Shown: positions 1 to 9,108 of the stretch, one piece after another
Layout: each line of letters begins with the position of its first letter
How positions within the stretch are numbered: the stretch's first letter is position 1
From: Lichenicola sp965198655
GTDB taxonomy: Bacteria > Pseudomonadota > Alphaproteobacteria > Acetobacterales > Acetobacteraceae
DNA: 64,000 nt
NCBI GenBank assembly: GCA_965198655.1
Contig: OZ240668.1
Location: forward strand, 930,001 to 994,000
Direction: 5' to 3'
Position numbers and translations under genes: made by a program
The notes under the pieces: generated by a model
Seen by the model: the letters and a program-made list of their open reading frames with translations, nothing else
The model's database searches: none
What the model was told of the DNA's origin: nothing

Positions 1-435
1 CGGCTGGCGTCGATGGCGCGCACGCGCGGCGGCTGCGTGCTGGCGGCGGCGCTGCCGGACTGCCGGCCGGACGTCGCGGACGCGTTCGGGGCCGGGCTGT
101 CGGCCTGCCTGAGCCTGCTGCACCGCGCCGGCGAGCCCGGCGACGACCCGATGCTGGGCTTCCTCGGCAGCGCCGACGCGGTGGTGGCGGCCTGGACCGG
201 ATCGCAAACCCTGAGCGAGGCCTGCGCCGGCTCCGCACCCGTGTTCACCGTGGTGTCGCGGCACCCTGGCCGGCAGAAGCCGAGCCATGGGCTGGTGGAC
301 CGGCTGCTGGCGCTGGACCAGGTCCGGCCGCTGCAGGATTCGTTCTCGCCCTGGCCGCGCATGCCCCTGGACGAGGCCGGGCGGATCGCCCGCACCATCC
401 TCGGCCGCTTCGCGCGGCCGGTGAACTCCGGGTAA
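1..435 (+). CDS. ELM1-like (DUF1022) protein, C-terminal part
   Basis: The reading frame is open from base 1, so the 5' end lies outside the window. The visible part carries a stretch resembling the nucleotide-sugar-binding half of the bacterial ELM1 (mitochondrial-fission-ELM1-like, DUF1022) family: a GSADAVVAAWTGSQTLSEAC segment, then a short pro-Val-Phe strand, and a C-terminal PLDEAGRIARTIL helix, which is the usual ending of that family. These proteins have a GT-B-like fold and are common in alphaproteobacteria, but their reaction is not established. The next gene is about 110 bases away on the same strand. The family call rests on general pattern only and the N-terminal half cannot be checked. 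Confidence 0.55.
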   Translation, partial: RLASMARTRGGCVLAAALPDCRPDVADAFGAGLSACLSLLHRAGEPGDDPMLGFLGSADAVVAAWTGSQTLSEACAGSAPVFTVVSRHPGRQKPSHGLVDRLLALDQVRPLQDSFSPWPRMPLDEAGRIARTILGRFARPVNSG

Positions 436-544
436 GACGAGCGGTCGGGAACCGCCGGTCTTGAAACCAAGAGGCGAGCCTGCGCATAACAAGGGGCGAC
501 GCCTGCGAACGATTTGCAACTCGTCGCGTGGAAGGACGTGAACA

Positions 545-784
545 TTGCCTGGCCGTATGCCCGTCATCGGACGCAACTGCGAGCGCGCCGTGGTCACCGC
601 CTACCGCGAGCTGCGCGAGTGCGGCACGCTCGACATCCAGGCGTTCCACGCCTGCACCACGCTGTACCGAATCCACCACCCCGAGGCCTCGATCAGCGAG
701 GCGCGCCGCCTGGTCGCGGAGTGGATCGACCACCACGTGGTCCGCGAGGCCGAAGGTGCCACCCCCGGCTGCGACTGCGACTGA
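545..784 (+). CDS. small hypothetical protein, 79 aa
   Basis: Short frame beginning with TTG (an in-frame ATG follows at 557) and ending just before the citrate synthase 3' end, which is convergent. The product is mostly helical, with RAVVTAYRELRECG and SISEARRLVAEWIDHH segments, and ends in a Cys-containing tail (GCDCD). Codon third positions are GC-rich like the neighbours, which supports coding. I recognise no family. It could be a small regulatory or metal-binding protein, but nothing in the sequence proves that. Confidence 0.45.
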   Translation: MPGRMPVIGRNCERAVVTAYRELRECGTLDIQAFHACTTLYRIHHPEASISEARRLVAEWIDHHVVREAEGATPGCDCD

Positions 785-838
785 GCGGACCGCGACCGGA
801 CAAGTTGCGACCGGCCGGGCGGTGCCGCTCTATCCGGC

Positions 839-2140
839 TCAGCCCCGATCGGCGAGCCGAACCAGGTCGCGCTGCCCGGCACCGGTATAGATCTGGCGCG
901 GCCGGCCGATGCGCTGTCCCGGCTCCTCGATCATCTCCTTCCACTGGCTGATCCAGCCGACGGTGCGGGCGACCGCGAACAGCACGGTGAACATGCTGGT
1001 CGGGATGCCCATCGCCTTGAGGATGATGCCCGAATAGAAGTCGACGTTCGGATACAGCTTGCGCTGCACGAAATACGGGTCCTCCAGCGCCACCCGCTCC
1101 AGCTCGACCGCGAGGTCCAGCATCGGCTCGTCGGTGATGCCGAGCTCGGCCAGCACCTCGTGACAGGTCTGCTGCATGATCTTCGCCCGCGGATCGAAGT
1201 TCTTGTACACCCGGTGCCCGAAGCCCATCAGCTTCACGCCCGAGTTCTTGTCCTTCACCTTGGCCACGAACTCGGGGATGTTCTCCTTGGTGCCGATCTC
1301 GGCCAGCATCTTCAGCACCGCCTCGTTGGCACCGCCATGCGCCGGGCCCCAAAGGGCGGCGATGCCGGCGGCGATGCAGGCGAACGGGTTGGCGCCGGTG
1401 GAGCCGGCCAGGCGCACGGTCGAGGTGGACGCGTTCTGCTCGTGGTCGGCGTGCAGGATCAGGATGCGGTCCATCGCGCGCGCCAGCACCGGGCTGACCA
1501 CGAAGGTCTCCGACGGCATCGCGAACATCATGTAGAGAAAGTTCTCGGCGTAGGAGAGGTCGTTGCGCGGATACACGAAGGGGAACCCCATCGTGTACTT
1601 GTACGCCCAGGCCGCCAGCGTCGGCACCTTGGCGATCAGCCGCAGTGCCGAGATCTCGCGCTGCTTCGGGTCGGCGATGTCGAGGTGGTCGTGGTAGAAC
1701 GCCGACAACGCGCCGACCGTGCCGCACAGGATCGCCATCGGATGGGCGTCGCGGCGGAAGCCGTTGAAGAAGTGGCGCAACTGCTCGTGCAGCATGGTGT
1801 GCTGCTTGATCTGCGCGATGAACGAGTCGTTCTCCGCCCGGCTCGGCATCTCGCCGTTCAGCAGCAGGTAGGCCACCTCCATGAAGGTGGCGCCCTCCGC
1901 CAACTGGTCGATCGGGTAGCCGCGATGCAGCAGCACGCCCTCGTCGCCGTCGATGAAGGTGATCCTGCTTTCGCAGGCCGCCGTGGCGCCGTAGGCGGGG
2001 TCGTAGGTGAACACGCCGAGCTCTGCCTGCAGCTTGCGTATGTCGGCCACCGCCGGGCCCAGCGTTCCCGTCAGCACCGGGAGGGTGGCGGTCTTGCCGT
2101 CATAGGTGACGGTGGCGGTGCTCGAGGCAGTCGGGCTCAT
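839..2140 (-). CDS. gltA: citrate synthase (type II)
   Basis: Condenses acetyl-CoA and oxaloacetate to citrate, the entry step of the TCA cycle, in the cytoplasm. The 433-residue product has the normal length for the hexameric type II family. It shows the N-terminal small beta region (residues about 10-60), the HADHEQNASTST motif and the GPAHGGANEAVLKML and MGFGHRVYKNFDPRA motifs that carry the catalytic and citrate-binding His and Arg residues. The start at 2140 is preceded by an AGGA ribosome site; a longer open frame to 2257 lacks one and its extra residues do not resemble the family. It stands alone, with 145 upstream bases that should hold its promoter. Confidence 0.96.
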   Translation of the reverse strand: MSPTASSTATVTYDGKTATLPVLTGTLGPAVADIRKLQAELGVFTYDPAYGATAACESRITFIDGDEGVLLHRGYPIDQLAEGATFMEVAYLLLNGEMPSRAENDSFIAQIKQHTMLHEQLRHFFNGFRRDAHPMAILCGTVGALSAFYHDHLDIADPKQREISALRLIAKVPTLAAWAYKYTMGFPFVYPRNDLSYAENFLYMMFAMPSETFVVSPVLARAMDRILILHADHEQNASTSTVRLAGSTGANPFACIAAGIAALWGPAHGGANEAVLKMLAEIGTKENIPEFVAKVKDKNSGVKLMGFGHRVYKNFDPRAKIMQQTCHEVLAELGITDEPMLDLAVELERVALEDPYFVQRKLYPNVDFYSGIILKAMGIPTSMFTVLFAVARTVGWISQWKEMIEEPGQRIGRPRQIYTGAGQRDLVRLADRG

Positions 2141-2285
2141 GGGATGTTCCTGCTGCAAGGCGCACGACGCGGCAGGGATGGGGGCTGCCGGACGATGCGT
2201 GTCGGTGCGTGCCCGACTGAAGGGTGGAAGATAGGAGCGAATGAAATCGGGTGGCAACCGCGCTCGGGCAAGGCGGGAGCCGGCG

Positions 2286-2777
2286 TCACCGGCCGATCAA
2301 CCGGAGGCCGGACGTTGCTGCCGGCTCAAGGCCGGACCAGGCGGTCGCGACGGAGAAGCAGGCCAGGGTGCAGGTCGGCAGCCCGTCGCGCAGGGCCTGC
2401 GTCGCCTGCGGGCCGGCCAGGTGCAGGGCCAGGCCGTGCAGGCCGGGGTTGTGCCCGACCAGCAGCAGGGTGCGTATCTCCTCGGGGACGGCCCGCAGCG
2501 CCGACAGCAGCGCGTCGGGTGCGGCCAGGTAGAGTGCCGCCGTTTCCTGCATCGAAGGGGTCGGATCGAAGGCGCCGAGCAGGTCGACGGTGCGTCGGGT
2601 GCGCAGGGCGCTGCTGCACAGCACCAGGTGCGGCGACAAGCCCTGGCGGCGCATCTCGTGACCCAGGGCCTCGGCGTCGCGGCAGCCGCGCGCGTCGAGG
2701 TCGCGGTCGTGATCGGACGCTCCGCCGGGCTCCGCCTTGGCGTGACGCAGCAGCAGCAGCCGTCTGGCTGTTGTCAC
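2286..2777 (-). CDS. sixA: SixA-type histidine phosphatase
   Basis: Small histidine-phosphatase-superfamily enzyme of 163 aa. The N-terminal LLLLRHAKAE motif holds the RHG/RHA catalytic His, and LLLVGHNPGL about two thirds along holds the second conserved His. In E. coli SixA removes phosphate from histidine phosphotransfer domains such as those of ArcB and the nitrogen phosphotransferase system; here the target is unknown. The GTG start at 2777 overlaps the stop of the chorismate mutase by four bases (GTGA), so the two are translationally coupled. The pairing is odd functionally and probably reflects operon convenience. Confidence 0.85.
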   Translation of the reverse strand: MTTARRLLLLRHAKAEPGGASDHDRDLDARGCRDAEALGHEMRRQGLSPHLVLCSSALRTRRTVDLLGAFDPTPSMQETAALYLAAPDALLSALRAVPEEIRTLLLVGHNPGLHGLALHLAGPQATQALRDGLPTCTLACFSVATAWSGLEPAATSGLRLIGR

Positions 2778-3091
2778 GCCGGACCCGGCGGATGCGCCAG
2801 GGCCTCATGATGGCGGATCACCTCGCGTATCACGAAGGCCAGGAACTTCTCGGCGAAGTCGGGGTCGAGCCGGGCCTCGTGCGCCAACTGTCGCAGCCGC
2901 GCCACCTGCTGCGCTTCGCGGCCGGGATCGGCGGGCGGCATGCCGTGGGCGGCCTTGAGCCGGCCGACCGCCTGTGTGCAACGGAAGCGCTCGGCCAGCA
3001 TGTGGACCAGGGCGGCGTCGATGTTGTCGATGCTGCACCGCAGCTCCCGAAGGCTGTCGGCAGCGTTCGCGTGGCCCGCACCCGTGTCCAC
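2774..3091 (-). CDS. AroQ-type chorismate mutase
   Basis: All-helical monofunctional chorismate mutase of 105 aa, converting chorismate to prephenate for phenylalanine and tyrosine synthesis. Visible features are the first helix (LRCSIDNIDAALVHMLAERF), the Arg/Lys pair in the RCTQAVGRLKA segment, and the final helix with FLAFVIREVIRHHE. Length matches the AroQ-gamma/alpha stand-alone class. The GTG start at 3091 follows a GGAGG ribosome site at good spacing. It is the first gene of a two-gene unit with sixA. Confidence 0.85.
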   Translation of the reverse strand: MDTGAGHANAADSLRELRCSIDNIDAALVHMLAERFRCTQAVGRLKAAHGMPPADPGREAQQVARLRQLAHEARLDPDFAEKFLAFVIREVIRHHEALAHPPGPA

Positions 3092-3107
3092 CAGTACCTC
3101 CGCCTCG

Positions 3108-3139
3108 GCCAGAGCATGATCGTCTGATCATGCTCTGGC
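3108..3139. terminator. 14-bp perfect inverted repeat, 4-base loop
   Basis: GCCAGAGCATGATC is followed by GTCT and by its exact reverse complement. It lies between the 3' end of the metallophosphoesterase gene (3206, minus strand) and the chorismate mutase start, so it is placed to end the photolyase-phosphoesterase transcript. There is no T tract, so it may equally be a REP-type palindrome; the same word AGAGCATGAT recurs near 61408. Confidence 0.5.
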
Positions 3140-3205
3140 TTCGTTTCCAGCCGATCCCTGCACGGCTTGGGCGCCAGCTTCAAGGGGTGCGGTGGCGGAT
3201 CGGCA

Positions 3206-3955
3206 TTATTCGTCGTCCGCGGCGGGAAGGTCGATCCAGGCGAGGTGGCCGCCCTTGCCGGCGCCGGTATCGGTGAAGATCGCGAGTCCTCCGGCACGGC
3301 CGCGCTTGCGCCAGGGCCGTCCGTCGGTGCTGCGCTGGTCGTGGCCGCAATACACGGTGAAGCCGTCGGGGATATGGTCGATCCAGTTCAGCCGGCGCTC
3401 CGGGAAGCCGTCCTCCTGCATCCGGCCGGTGGTCTCGCCGAACAGCGCGCGCGACAGCAGGTGGGTGACGCGTTCCAGCCCCGGCGGGGGCGTCTGGTGC
3501 AGCATCCCGGTGTGGAAGCCGCCGTGCACGAAGCCGACCTGTCCGCGCACCAGCCAGGCCGGCGCGCGTGCGATCTCGTTGTAGGCCCGCATCGCCAGCG
3601 CGTCGTCCAGTTGCGCCAGGGTGGCTTCCAGCGGCGGATCGGGGCGCATGCGGTGGCCGGCCAGGGCGCGACCGAGCTTGCGGTCGTGATTGCCGAGCAG
3701 GAACAGGCCGCGACCCTCGTCGATCAGCCGGAACATGATGCGCAGCACCTGGGCGCTGTTCGGGCCATGGTCGACCAGGTCGCCGAGCTGGATCACGTAC
3801 CGCTCGGTGGCGACGGCGTGGCTGAAGGCGACGGCGTCGCCGTGCACGTCGCCGACGATCCGGAGCGGGCGGTCGGGCGGGATCAGCCGCGGCGGCATGG
3901 TCGACATGGGGGAAGGCGGGGGTGCCGGGGTGTCGGTGTGGTGCGTCCCGCTCAT
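3206..3955 (-). CDS. calcineurin-type metallophosphoesterase
   Basis: 249-residue predicted phosphoesterase of the bis(5'-nucleosyl)-tetraphosphatase / PrpE-like group. The five metal-binding blocks are visible in order: GDVHGD (residues about 35-40), GDLVDHGP, GNHDRKLG, a VHGGFH segment and a final YCGHDQR. Substrate could be a dinucleoside polyphosphate or phosphoprotein; the sequence does not decide. The start at 3955 overlaps the photolyase stop (ATGA), which supports it over an internal Met at 3907 and implies co-transcription with photolyase. Confidence 0.8.
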   Translation of the reverse strand: MSGTHHTDTPAPPPSPMSTMPPRLIPPDRPLRIVGDVHGDAVAFSHAVATERYVIQLGDLVDHGPNSAQVLRIMFRLIDEGRGLFLLGNHDRKLGRALAGHRMRPDPPLEATLAQLDDALAMRAYNEIARAPAWLVRGQVGFVHGGFHTGMLHQTPPPGLERVTHLLSRALFGETTGRMQEDGFPERRLNWIDHIPDGFTVYCGHDQRSTDGRPWRKRGRAGGLAIFTDTGAGKGGHLAWIDLPAADDE

Positions 3956-5526
3956 CGAGCGGCCTCGGCGGGTTGGCGGATGCTGGTCCGGAACGCGAGC
4001 AGAGCCCGGTCGCGTCCTTCCTCCAGGGGAACGATCGGGGCTGGATAGTCGGTGCCGAGGCGCAGGCCGGCGGCGTCGAGCACCGGCCGGGGCGCCTCCC
4101 ACGGACGGTGCAGCCAGCGGTCGGACAGTCGGGCCAGCTCGGGGACGTAGCGACGGACGTAGCGGCCATCGGGGTCGAACCGGATGGCCTGGGTGACCGG
4201 GTTGAAGATGCGGAAGAAGGGCTGGCTGTCGGTGCCGCTGCCGGCGATCCACTGCCAGCTCACGGCGTTGGTGGCCAGGTCGGCGTCGACCAGGGTGTCC
4301 CAGAACCACCGCTCGCCCTGCTGCCAGGACACCAGCAGGTGCTTGACCAGGAAGGAGGCGGTGATCATGCGCACGCGGTTGTGCATCCAGCCCATCTGCC
4401 AGAGCTGGCGCATACCGGCATCGACGATCGGCACGCCGGTGCGGCCCTCCGTCCAGGCGCGCAAGCCGGGCGCGTCGTCGCGCCAGGGCATCCGGGCGTA
4501 GGCGGGACGCATCGGCTGCTCGGGCAGGGTGGCGGTGTGACGGAGCAGGTAGGCGCTGAAGTCGTGCCACAGCAGCTCGTTCTGGAAGGTCTCGAACCCG
4601 CCGGAACCCGTCTTCAGCGTCGCGGCGGCGTCACGCGCGGCGTGCCAGACCTGCGTCGCCGACAGCTCGCCCCAGTGCAGGTGGGGCGACAGCATGGAGG
4701 TGCCGTCCGGGTCGCCGGGAATGTTGCGCGAGCGGCCGTACTGGTCGAGATGGTCGGCCAGGAAGCGGTGCAGCCGCTCGTGGCCGCCGGCCTCGCCCGG
4801 GGCCCAGGCGTCGCGCAGGCCGCCTGCCCAGTCCGGACGGGTCGGCAGCAGGTGCCAGTCCTCCAGGCGGTCGCTGTCGGGCAGGGCGTCCGGGCCGGGG
4901 ACGTGCGGCGGCGCCGGCAGCGGCGGCTCCGGCTCGGCCAGGGCGCGGCACGCCTTGGCGAACGGGCCGTAGACGCCGTAGCGGGTGCCGGTCTTGGAGC
5001 GGATCGCGTCGAGGTCGAACAGGGTGGCGACGCGGTGCGCTACCAATGAACGGCCGTCCGCTTCGAGGGCGGCGGCGACCTTGTCGTCGAGGCGGCGCAG
5101 CCAGGGCTCGTGCGGCAGGCCGCACTGCACGCTGTCGGCGCCGGTCTCGCGGGCTAGCGCCGGGATGATGGCGGCGGCGTCGCCGCGCCGCAGGATCAGG
5201 GTGGTGCCGCGCTCGGCGAAGGCAGACCTGAGCGACCGGAGGCTGTGGTGCAGCCACCACCGCGAGGCGCCGCCGGGCGCCCAGTCGCCGGCGGCGTCGG
5301 GGTCCAGCACGAACACCGGCAGCACCCGTTCCGATCGGGCCAGGGCCGCCACGAGGGCCCGGTTGTCGGCCAGGCGCAGGTCCTGCCGGAGCCAGAGCAG
5401 CGACAGCCCGGCCTTGGCGTCAGGCGATAGCCTGCTCTTGGCGTCGGGCGATGGCCCGCTCCTGGAATTGGGCAGCGGCGTTCGGTCCTTCGCCGTGCGG
5501 CGGGTCATGGTGCTCCTGTTCTCCAA
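3952..5526 (-). CDS. phrB: class I CPD deoxyribodipyrimidine photolyase
   Basis: Light-driven repair of cyclobutane pyrimidine dimers. The product has an N-terminal antenna-binding Rossmann domain (from LLWLRQDLRLADNRAL) and a C-terminal FAD domain with the hallmarks GRSRNIPGDPDGTSMLSPHLHWGELS, PIVDAGMRQLWQMGWMHNR (shown in shortened form by position about residues 375-393), and the NAVSWQWIAGSGTD flavin motif. An N-terminal extension of about 40 residues contains a tandem SPDAK repeat and is not part of the family fold; it may be a dispensable tail or a sign that the true start is the Met at residue 7. The gene is coupled to the phosphoesterase downstream. Confidence 0.93.
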   Translation of the reverse strand: MENRSTMTRRTAKDRTPLPNSRSGPSPDAKSRLSPDAKAGLSLLWLRQDLRLADNRALVAALARSERVLPVFVLDPDAAGDWAPGGASRWWLHHSLRSLRSAFAERGTTLILRRGDAAAIIPALARETGADSVQCGLPHEPWLRRLDDKVAAALEADGRSLVAHRVATLFDLDAIRSKTGTRYGVYGPFAKACRALAEPEPPLPAPPHVPGPDALPDSDRLEDWHLLPTRPDWAGGLRDAWAPGEAGGHERLHRFLADHLDQYGRSRNIPGDPDGTSMLSPHLHWGELSATQVWHAARDAAATLKTGSGGFETFQNELLWHDFSAYLLRHTATLPEQPMRPAYARMPWRDDAPGLRAWTEGRTGVPIVDAGMRQLWQMGWMHNRVRMITASFLVKHLLVSWQQGERWFWDTLVDADLATNAVSWQWIAGSGTDSQPFFRIFNPVTQAIRFDPDGRYVRRYVPELARLSDRWLHRPWEAPRPVLDAAGLRLGTDYPAPIVPLEEGRDRALLAFRTSIRQPAEAAR

Positions 5527-5590
5527 TTGTGCATCGGACGAAACAGATCAGCGGGGGGTCTGGTTGCGGCGCAGGCGCGTCACGGGACGG

Positions 5591-6292
5591 TCATGACGCG
5601 CCGGCGCGCATCTGGGCCAGGGCGAAGCTGAACAGGCGGTCGGCGCCGAGCAGGAAGGCGCGGCCGCCGCGCGGGAACAGGGCGGCGATCGCCGGGTGCG
5701 ACACGTCTAGGCCGCCCGTGTAGGCGCCGAAGGCGGGCATGATCATGCGTGCGGGATCGGCCACGAAGCAGGGGCGTGAGATCGGGCCACCCCGTGTCGC
5801 CACCCGGGCCTTGGGATGGTGGTGGCCACAGATCTCGGCGCGCTCGGCCTCGTGCCGTGGGGAGCGGCCGCGGGACTCGTGGCGGAACGCCAGCGGCCCG
5901 AGCCGGAACGCGTCGCCGTGCTCGCCCGGCAGGCCGTCCGGCGGCACCGGGTCGTGGTTGCCGAGCACCCAGAACAGCCGGGCAGCGGCGGCGATGCGTC
6001 GCAGCCGGTCGGCCTCCGCGGCGGGCAGGCGTGCGGGGCCGCCCCGGTCGTGGAAGCTGTCGCCCAGCGCGACGACGATCTCGGGGCGCCAGTAGCCGAC
6101 CCGCTGCACCAGTCGGTCCAGGGTGATGCGGGTGTCCCAGGGCGGCACCAGGGCGCCGCGCCTGGCGGCGGCGCTGCCCTTCTCCAGGTGCAGGTCGGCC
6201 ACCGCGAGCAGACGGGCGGCCGGCCAGAACAGCACGCCGGCGGGGTCGAGCATCACCCGCTCGGCGCCGATGTGGACGGGTGCGGGGTTCAT
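5591..6292 (-). CDS. pdeM: ligase-associated DNA-damage endonuclease PdeM
   Basis: 233-residue metallophosphatase-fold protein. Motifs in order: VADLHLEKG (metal site I), ALGDSFHDRGG (II), VLGNHDP (III), and ICGHHHPKA (V). This set with the AVADLHLEKGSA start is typical of PdeM, which accompanies a DEXH helicase, a beta-lactamase-fold exonuclease and an ATP-dependent DNA ligase in many proteobacteria. Here the helicase is directly upstream on the same strand, but no ligase or exonuclease gene is in the window. The acting substrate is inferred from the family only. Confidence 0.9.
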   Translation of the reverse strand: MNPAPVHIGAERVMLDPAGVLFWPAARLLAVADLHLEKGSAAARRGALVPPWDTRITLDRLVQRVGYWRPEIVVALGDSFHDRGGPARLPAAEADRLRRIAAAARLFWVLGNHDPVPPDGLPGEHGDAFRLGPLAFRHESRGRSPRHEAERAEICGHHHPKARVATRGGPISRPCFVADPARMIMPAFGAYTGGLDVSHPAIAALFPRGGRAFLLGADRLFSFALAQMRAGAS

Positions 6293-6313
6293 GGGCCGCG
6301 GCGCGTGGCAAGG

Positions 6314-6449
6314 AAGGCCAGGGCTCTGCCCATCGATCTGCTTCGCAGCTCGATCCGCTGGGGCCTCGGTCCCAAACCCCTTGACTTTAAGAGCCGGGTT
6401 TGAAGGGCTCCGCCCTTCATGGGGTCCAGGGGCAAGGCCCTTGGCCTTC
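6314..6449. repeat. multi-hairpin intergenic repeat, copy A (long form)
   Basis: 136-bp copy bounded by AAGGCCAGGGC at the left and the near reverse complement at the right. Inside are tandem hairpins with three-base loops, including GAAGGGC-TCC-GCCCTTC and CCAGGGGC-AAG-GCCCTTGG. It carries an extra segment around CGATCTGCTTCGCAGC that copy C shares and copies B and D lack. It sits between the pdeM start and the helicase stop. Confidence 0.85.
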
Positions 6450-6458
6450 GGACGGGGT

Positions 6459-9044
6459 TCATGGCCGAACCGGACGGGGCCGGCGGCGGGAGCTACGCCC
6501 CGGCTGGCGGGTCAGGCGGCGCAGCTCCTGAGCATGGCCGGGGGCGAGCACGAGCTCGGCGGTGGAGGGCTCGACCTCGCCCATGGCCTCGGCCAGCAGC
6601 GCCTCGGTCTCGGCCAGCATGGCGTCCTCGCCCGCCTCGTCGCGGACGAACTCGCGGCCGATGTCGAGCATCACCGGGATCGCCAGCGGCGACACGCGGG
6701 ACAGGCGCACGACGCGGACGTGGTCCTGAACCCGAACCAGCATGTCGGACAGGCGGTCCACGTCGGTCAGGCCGCCGGCGGCCTCGGCGCGGGTGGCGCG
6801 CAGCAGCACGTGGTCGGGCTGGTGGCGGCGCAGCACGTCGTACACTAGGTCGCTGTTGACGGTGACCTGGCGTCTGGTTCCGGTCTGCCCGGGGTGCTGG
6901 CGCTCGATCAGGCCGGCGATCACGGCGACGTTGCGGAAAGTCCGCCGCAGCATCGAGCTTTCCGCCATCCACGCCTCCAGGTCGTCGCCCAGCATGTCGG
7001 GCGCGAACAGGTCGGGGATATCGCCGGGCGGGTTGGCGCACCAGAGGGCGATCGCGTAGTCGGTGGCGACGAAGCCGAGCGGGGCGGCGCCGTCGCGCGA
7101 CAGGCGCCGGGTGAGCAGCATGCCGAGCGTCTGGTGCGCGTTGCGGCCCTCGAAGCAGTAGGCGACCAGGAAGTGCCGGCCGTGGCGGGGGAAGATCTCC
7201 ACCAGCAGGTCGTCGGGGCCGGGCAGCAGCGAGCGGTCCTGCTGCAGGGCGAGCCACTCGCGCACCGGCTCGGGGTAGAGGTGCCAGGCGGTGGGATCGT
7301 GCAGCATCTGCCGCACCCGGGCGGCGAGGCCTGAGGAGAGCGGGTACTTGGAGCCGGCATAGGTCGGCACGGTTGGGTCGCCGGTGCCGCCTTCCGCCAC
7401 CTCGACGGTGGTCTCGCGCAGGCGCAGAAACCGGAGCTTGCGGCCGGCGAACAGGAAGGCGTCGCCGGGACGCAGGGCGTTGGCGAAGCCTTCCTCGATC
7501 TCGCCGAGCGTGAAGCCTCTCGGACCGCCGAGGCGGACCTTGAGCACAGGCGCCTCGACGATGGTGCCGGCGTTCATGCGCGCCTGACGGGCGATGCGCT
7601 CGCCGCGGATTTGGATCATTCCCTCGGAGTCGCGGAACAGCTTGCGGTAGCGCTCGTAGGCGAGCAGGGCGTAGCCGCCATCCTCGACGAAGCCGAGCAC
7701 GTCGTCGAAGTCGCGCCGGGTCAGGGCCGCGTAGGGGGCGGCGGTGCGGACCTCGTCGTACAGCGCGTCGGCGGTGAAGGGCCCGCTCGCCGCCATCAGC
7801 AGCACGTGCTGGGCCAGCACGTCGAGGCCGCCGGGGTGCGGGGGGTCGCCGTCCAGCTCCATGGCGCGCACCCCGCCGATCGCCGCCTGGCATTCCAGCA
7901 CCTCGAACCGGTTGGCCGGGACCAGGATGGCGTTCGACGCCTCGTCCATGCGGTGGTTGGCGCGGCCGACCCGCTGCAGCAGTCGCGATACGCCCTTGGG
8001 CGCGCCGACCTGGATCACCTGGTCGACGCCGCCCCAGTCGATGCCGAGGTCGAGCGAGGAGGTGGCGATCACCGCGCGCAAAGCTTCCGGCGCGCCCGCG
8101 CCGCGTGCCATCGCCGCCTCGACCCGGCGCCGCTGGGCGATGTCGAGGCTGCCGTGGTGCAGGGCGATGGCCAAGGTGTCGTCGTTGATGCGCCACAGGG
8201 CGGCGAACAGCAGCTCGGCCTGGGCGCGGGTGTTGACGAACACGATGGTCAGGCCGGAGGCGGCAATCCTGTCCAGGATCACCGAGGCGCCGGCCAGGCC
8301 CATGCGGCCGGACCACGGCACGTGGGCGTCGGGCAGCAGCATCGACAGCGCCGGCGGCGCGCCGGGCGGGGCCTCGATCAGGCGGGCCGGGTGCTGCGGC
8401 GTGCCGACGAAGGCGCGCAGCGCGTCGGGATGGGCGACGGTGGCGGACAGGCCGATGCGCCGGGCCTCGGGGGCGATCCGGAGCAGGCGAGCCAGGCACA
8501 AGGCGAGCTGGTCACCGCGCTTGGTGCCGGCCAGCGCGTGCGCCTCGTCGATGACGATGCGGCGCAGGAAGGCGAAAGCGTCGGCGGCGTCGCGTCGGGA
8601 CAGCAGCAGCACCAGGCTTTCCGGCGTGGTGAGCAGGATGTCGGGCGGATGCGCGCGCTGCCGGGCGCGTCGGTCGGCAGGGGTGTCGCCGGTACGTGTC
8701 TCGACGCGCAGGCGCAGGCGCATCTCCTCGACCGGAGCCAGGAGGTTGCGGGCGATGTCGGTGGCGAGCGCCTTGAGCGGGCTGACGTAGAGGGTGTGCA
8801 GGCGGTCGCGTTCGCCGGTCCCGGCGAGCTCGACCAGGCTGGGCAGGAACCCGGCCAGGGTCTTGCCGCCGCCGGTGGGGGCGACCAGCAGCACGTCGTC
8901 GCCAGATCGCGTTGCTTCCAGCACGGCGAGCTGGTGGGCGCGTGGGGTCCAGCCGCGCGCCGCGAACCAGTCGGCGAAGCGGGCCGGGAGCGGCGGCGGG
9001 GACGCGTCGGGGCAGGCGCTGGTCCGCTGGCTCGGGGAGGGCAT
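6459..9044 (-). CDS. ligase-associated DEXH-box DNA helicase (Lhr-like)
   Basis: 861-residue superfamily 2 helicase. N-terminal RecA domain: LVAPTGGGKTLAGFLP (Walker A), YVSPLKALA, LLTTPESL, IDEAHAL (DEXH box) and LSATVAH. Second domain: VFVNTRAQAE, ATSSLDLGIDWGGVD and QRVGRANHR. The C-terminal 450 residues form the winged-helix and Lhr-specific regions. It acts with PdeM, encoded 166 bases downstream, in a DNA-repair set that normally also has a ligase and an exonuclease. The intervening gap is filled almost completely by hairpin repeat copy A, which could affect expression of pdeM relative to the helicase. Confidence 0.93.
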   Translation of the reverse strand: MPSPSQRTSACPDASPPPLPARFADWFAARGWTPRAHQLAVLEATRSGDDVLLVAPTGGGKTLAGFLPSLVELAGTGERDRLHTLYVSPLKALATDIARNLLAPVEEMRLRLRVETRTGDTPADRRARQRAHPPDILLTTPESLVLLLSRRDAADAFAFLRRIVIDEAHALAGTKRGDQLALCLARLLRIAPEARRIGLSATVAHPDALRAFVGTPQHPARLIEAPPGAPPALSMLLPDAHVPWSGRMGLAGASVILDRIAASGLTIVFVNTRAQAELLFAALWRINDDTLAIALHHGSLDIAQRRRVEAAMARGAGAPEALRAVIATSSLDLGIDWGGVDQVIQVGAPKGVSRLLQRVGRANHRMDEASNAILVPANRFEVLECQAAIGGVRAMELDGDPPHPGGLDVLAQHVLLMAASGPFTADALYDEVRTAAPYAALTRRDFDDVLGFVEDGGYALLAYERYRKLFRDSEGMIQIRGERIARQARMNAGTIVEAPVLKVRLGGPRGFTLGEIEEGFANALRPGDAFLFAGRKLRFLRLRETTVEVAEGGTGDPTVPTYAGSKYPLSSGLAARVRQMLHDPTAWHLYPEPVREWLALQQDRSLLPGPDDLLVEIFPRHGRHFLVAYCFEGRNAHQTLGMLLTRRLSRDGAAPLGFVATDYAIALWCANPPGDIPDLFAPDMLGDDLEAWMAESSMLRRTFRNVAVIAGLIERQHPGQTGTRRQVTVNSDLVYDVLRRHQPDHVLLRATRAEAAGGLTDVDRLSDMLVRVQDHVRVVRLSRVSPLAIPVMLDIGREFVRDEAGEDAMLAETEALLAEAMGEVEPSTAELVLAPGHAQELRRLTRQPGRSSRRRPRPVRP

Positions 9045-9108
9045 GGACAGCAGATAGGGCGGCAGGGCGACCAGCGAAACGGCCTGGGGACGGTCCGGCG
9101 GGACGGGA

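Noticed and set aside
693..1727. Long minus-strand open frame inside the citrate synthase gene
   Set aside because: It is a shifted frame of gltA; composition is Arg-rich and no domain is seen.
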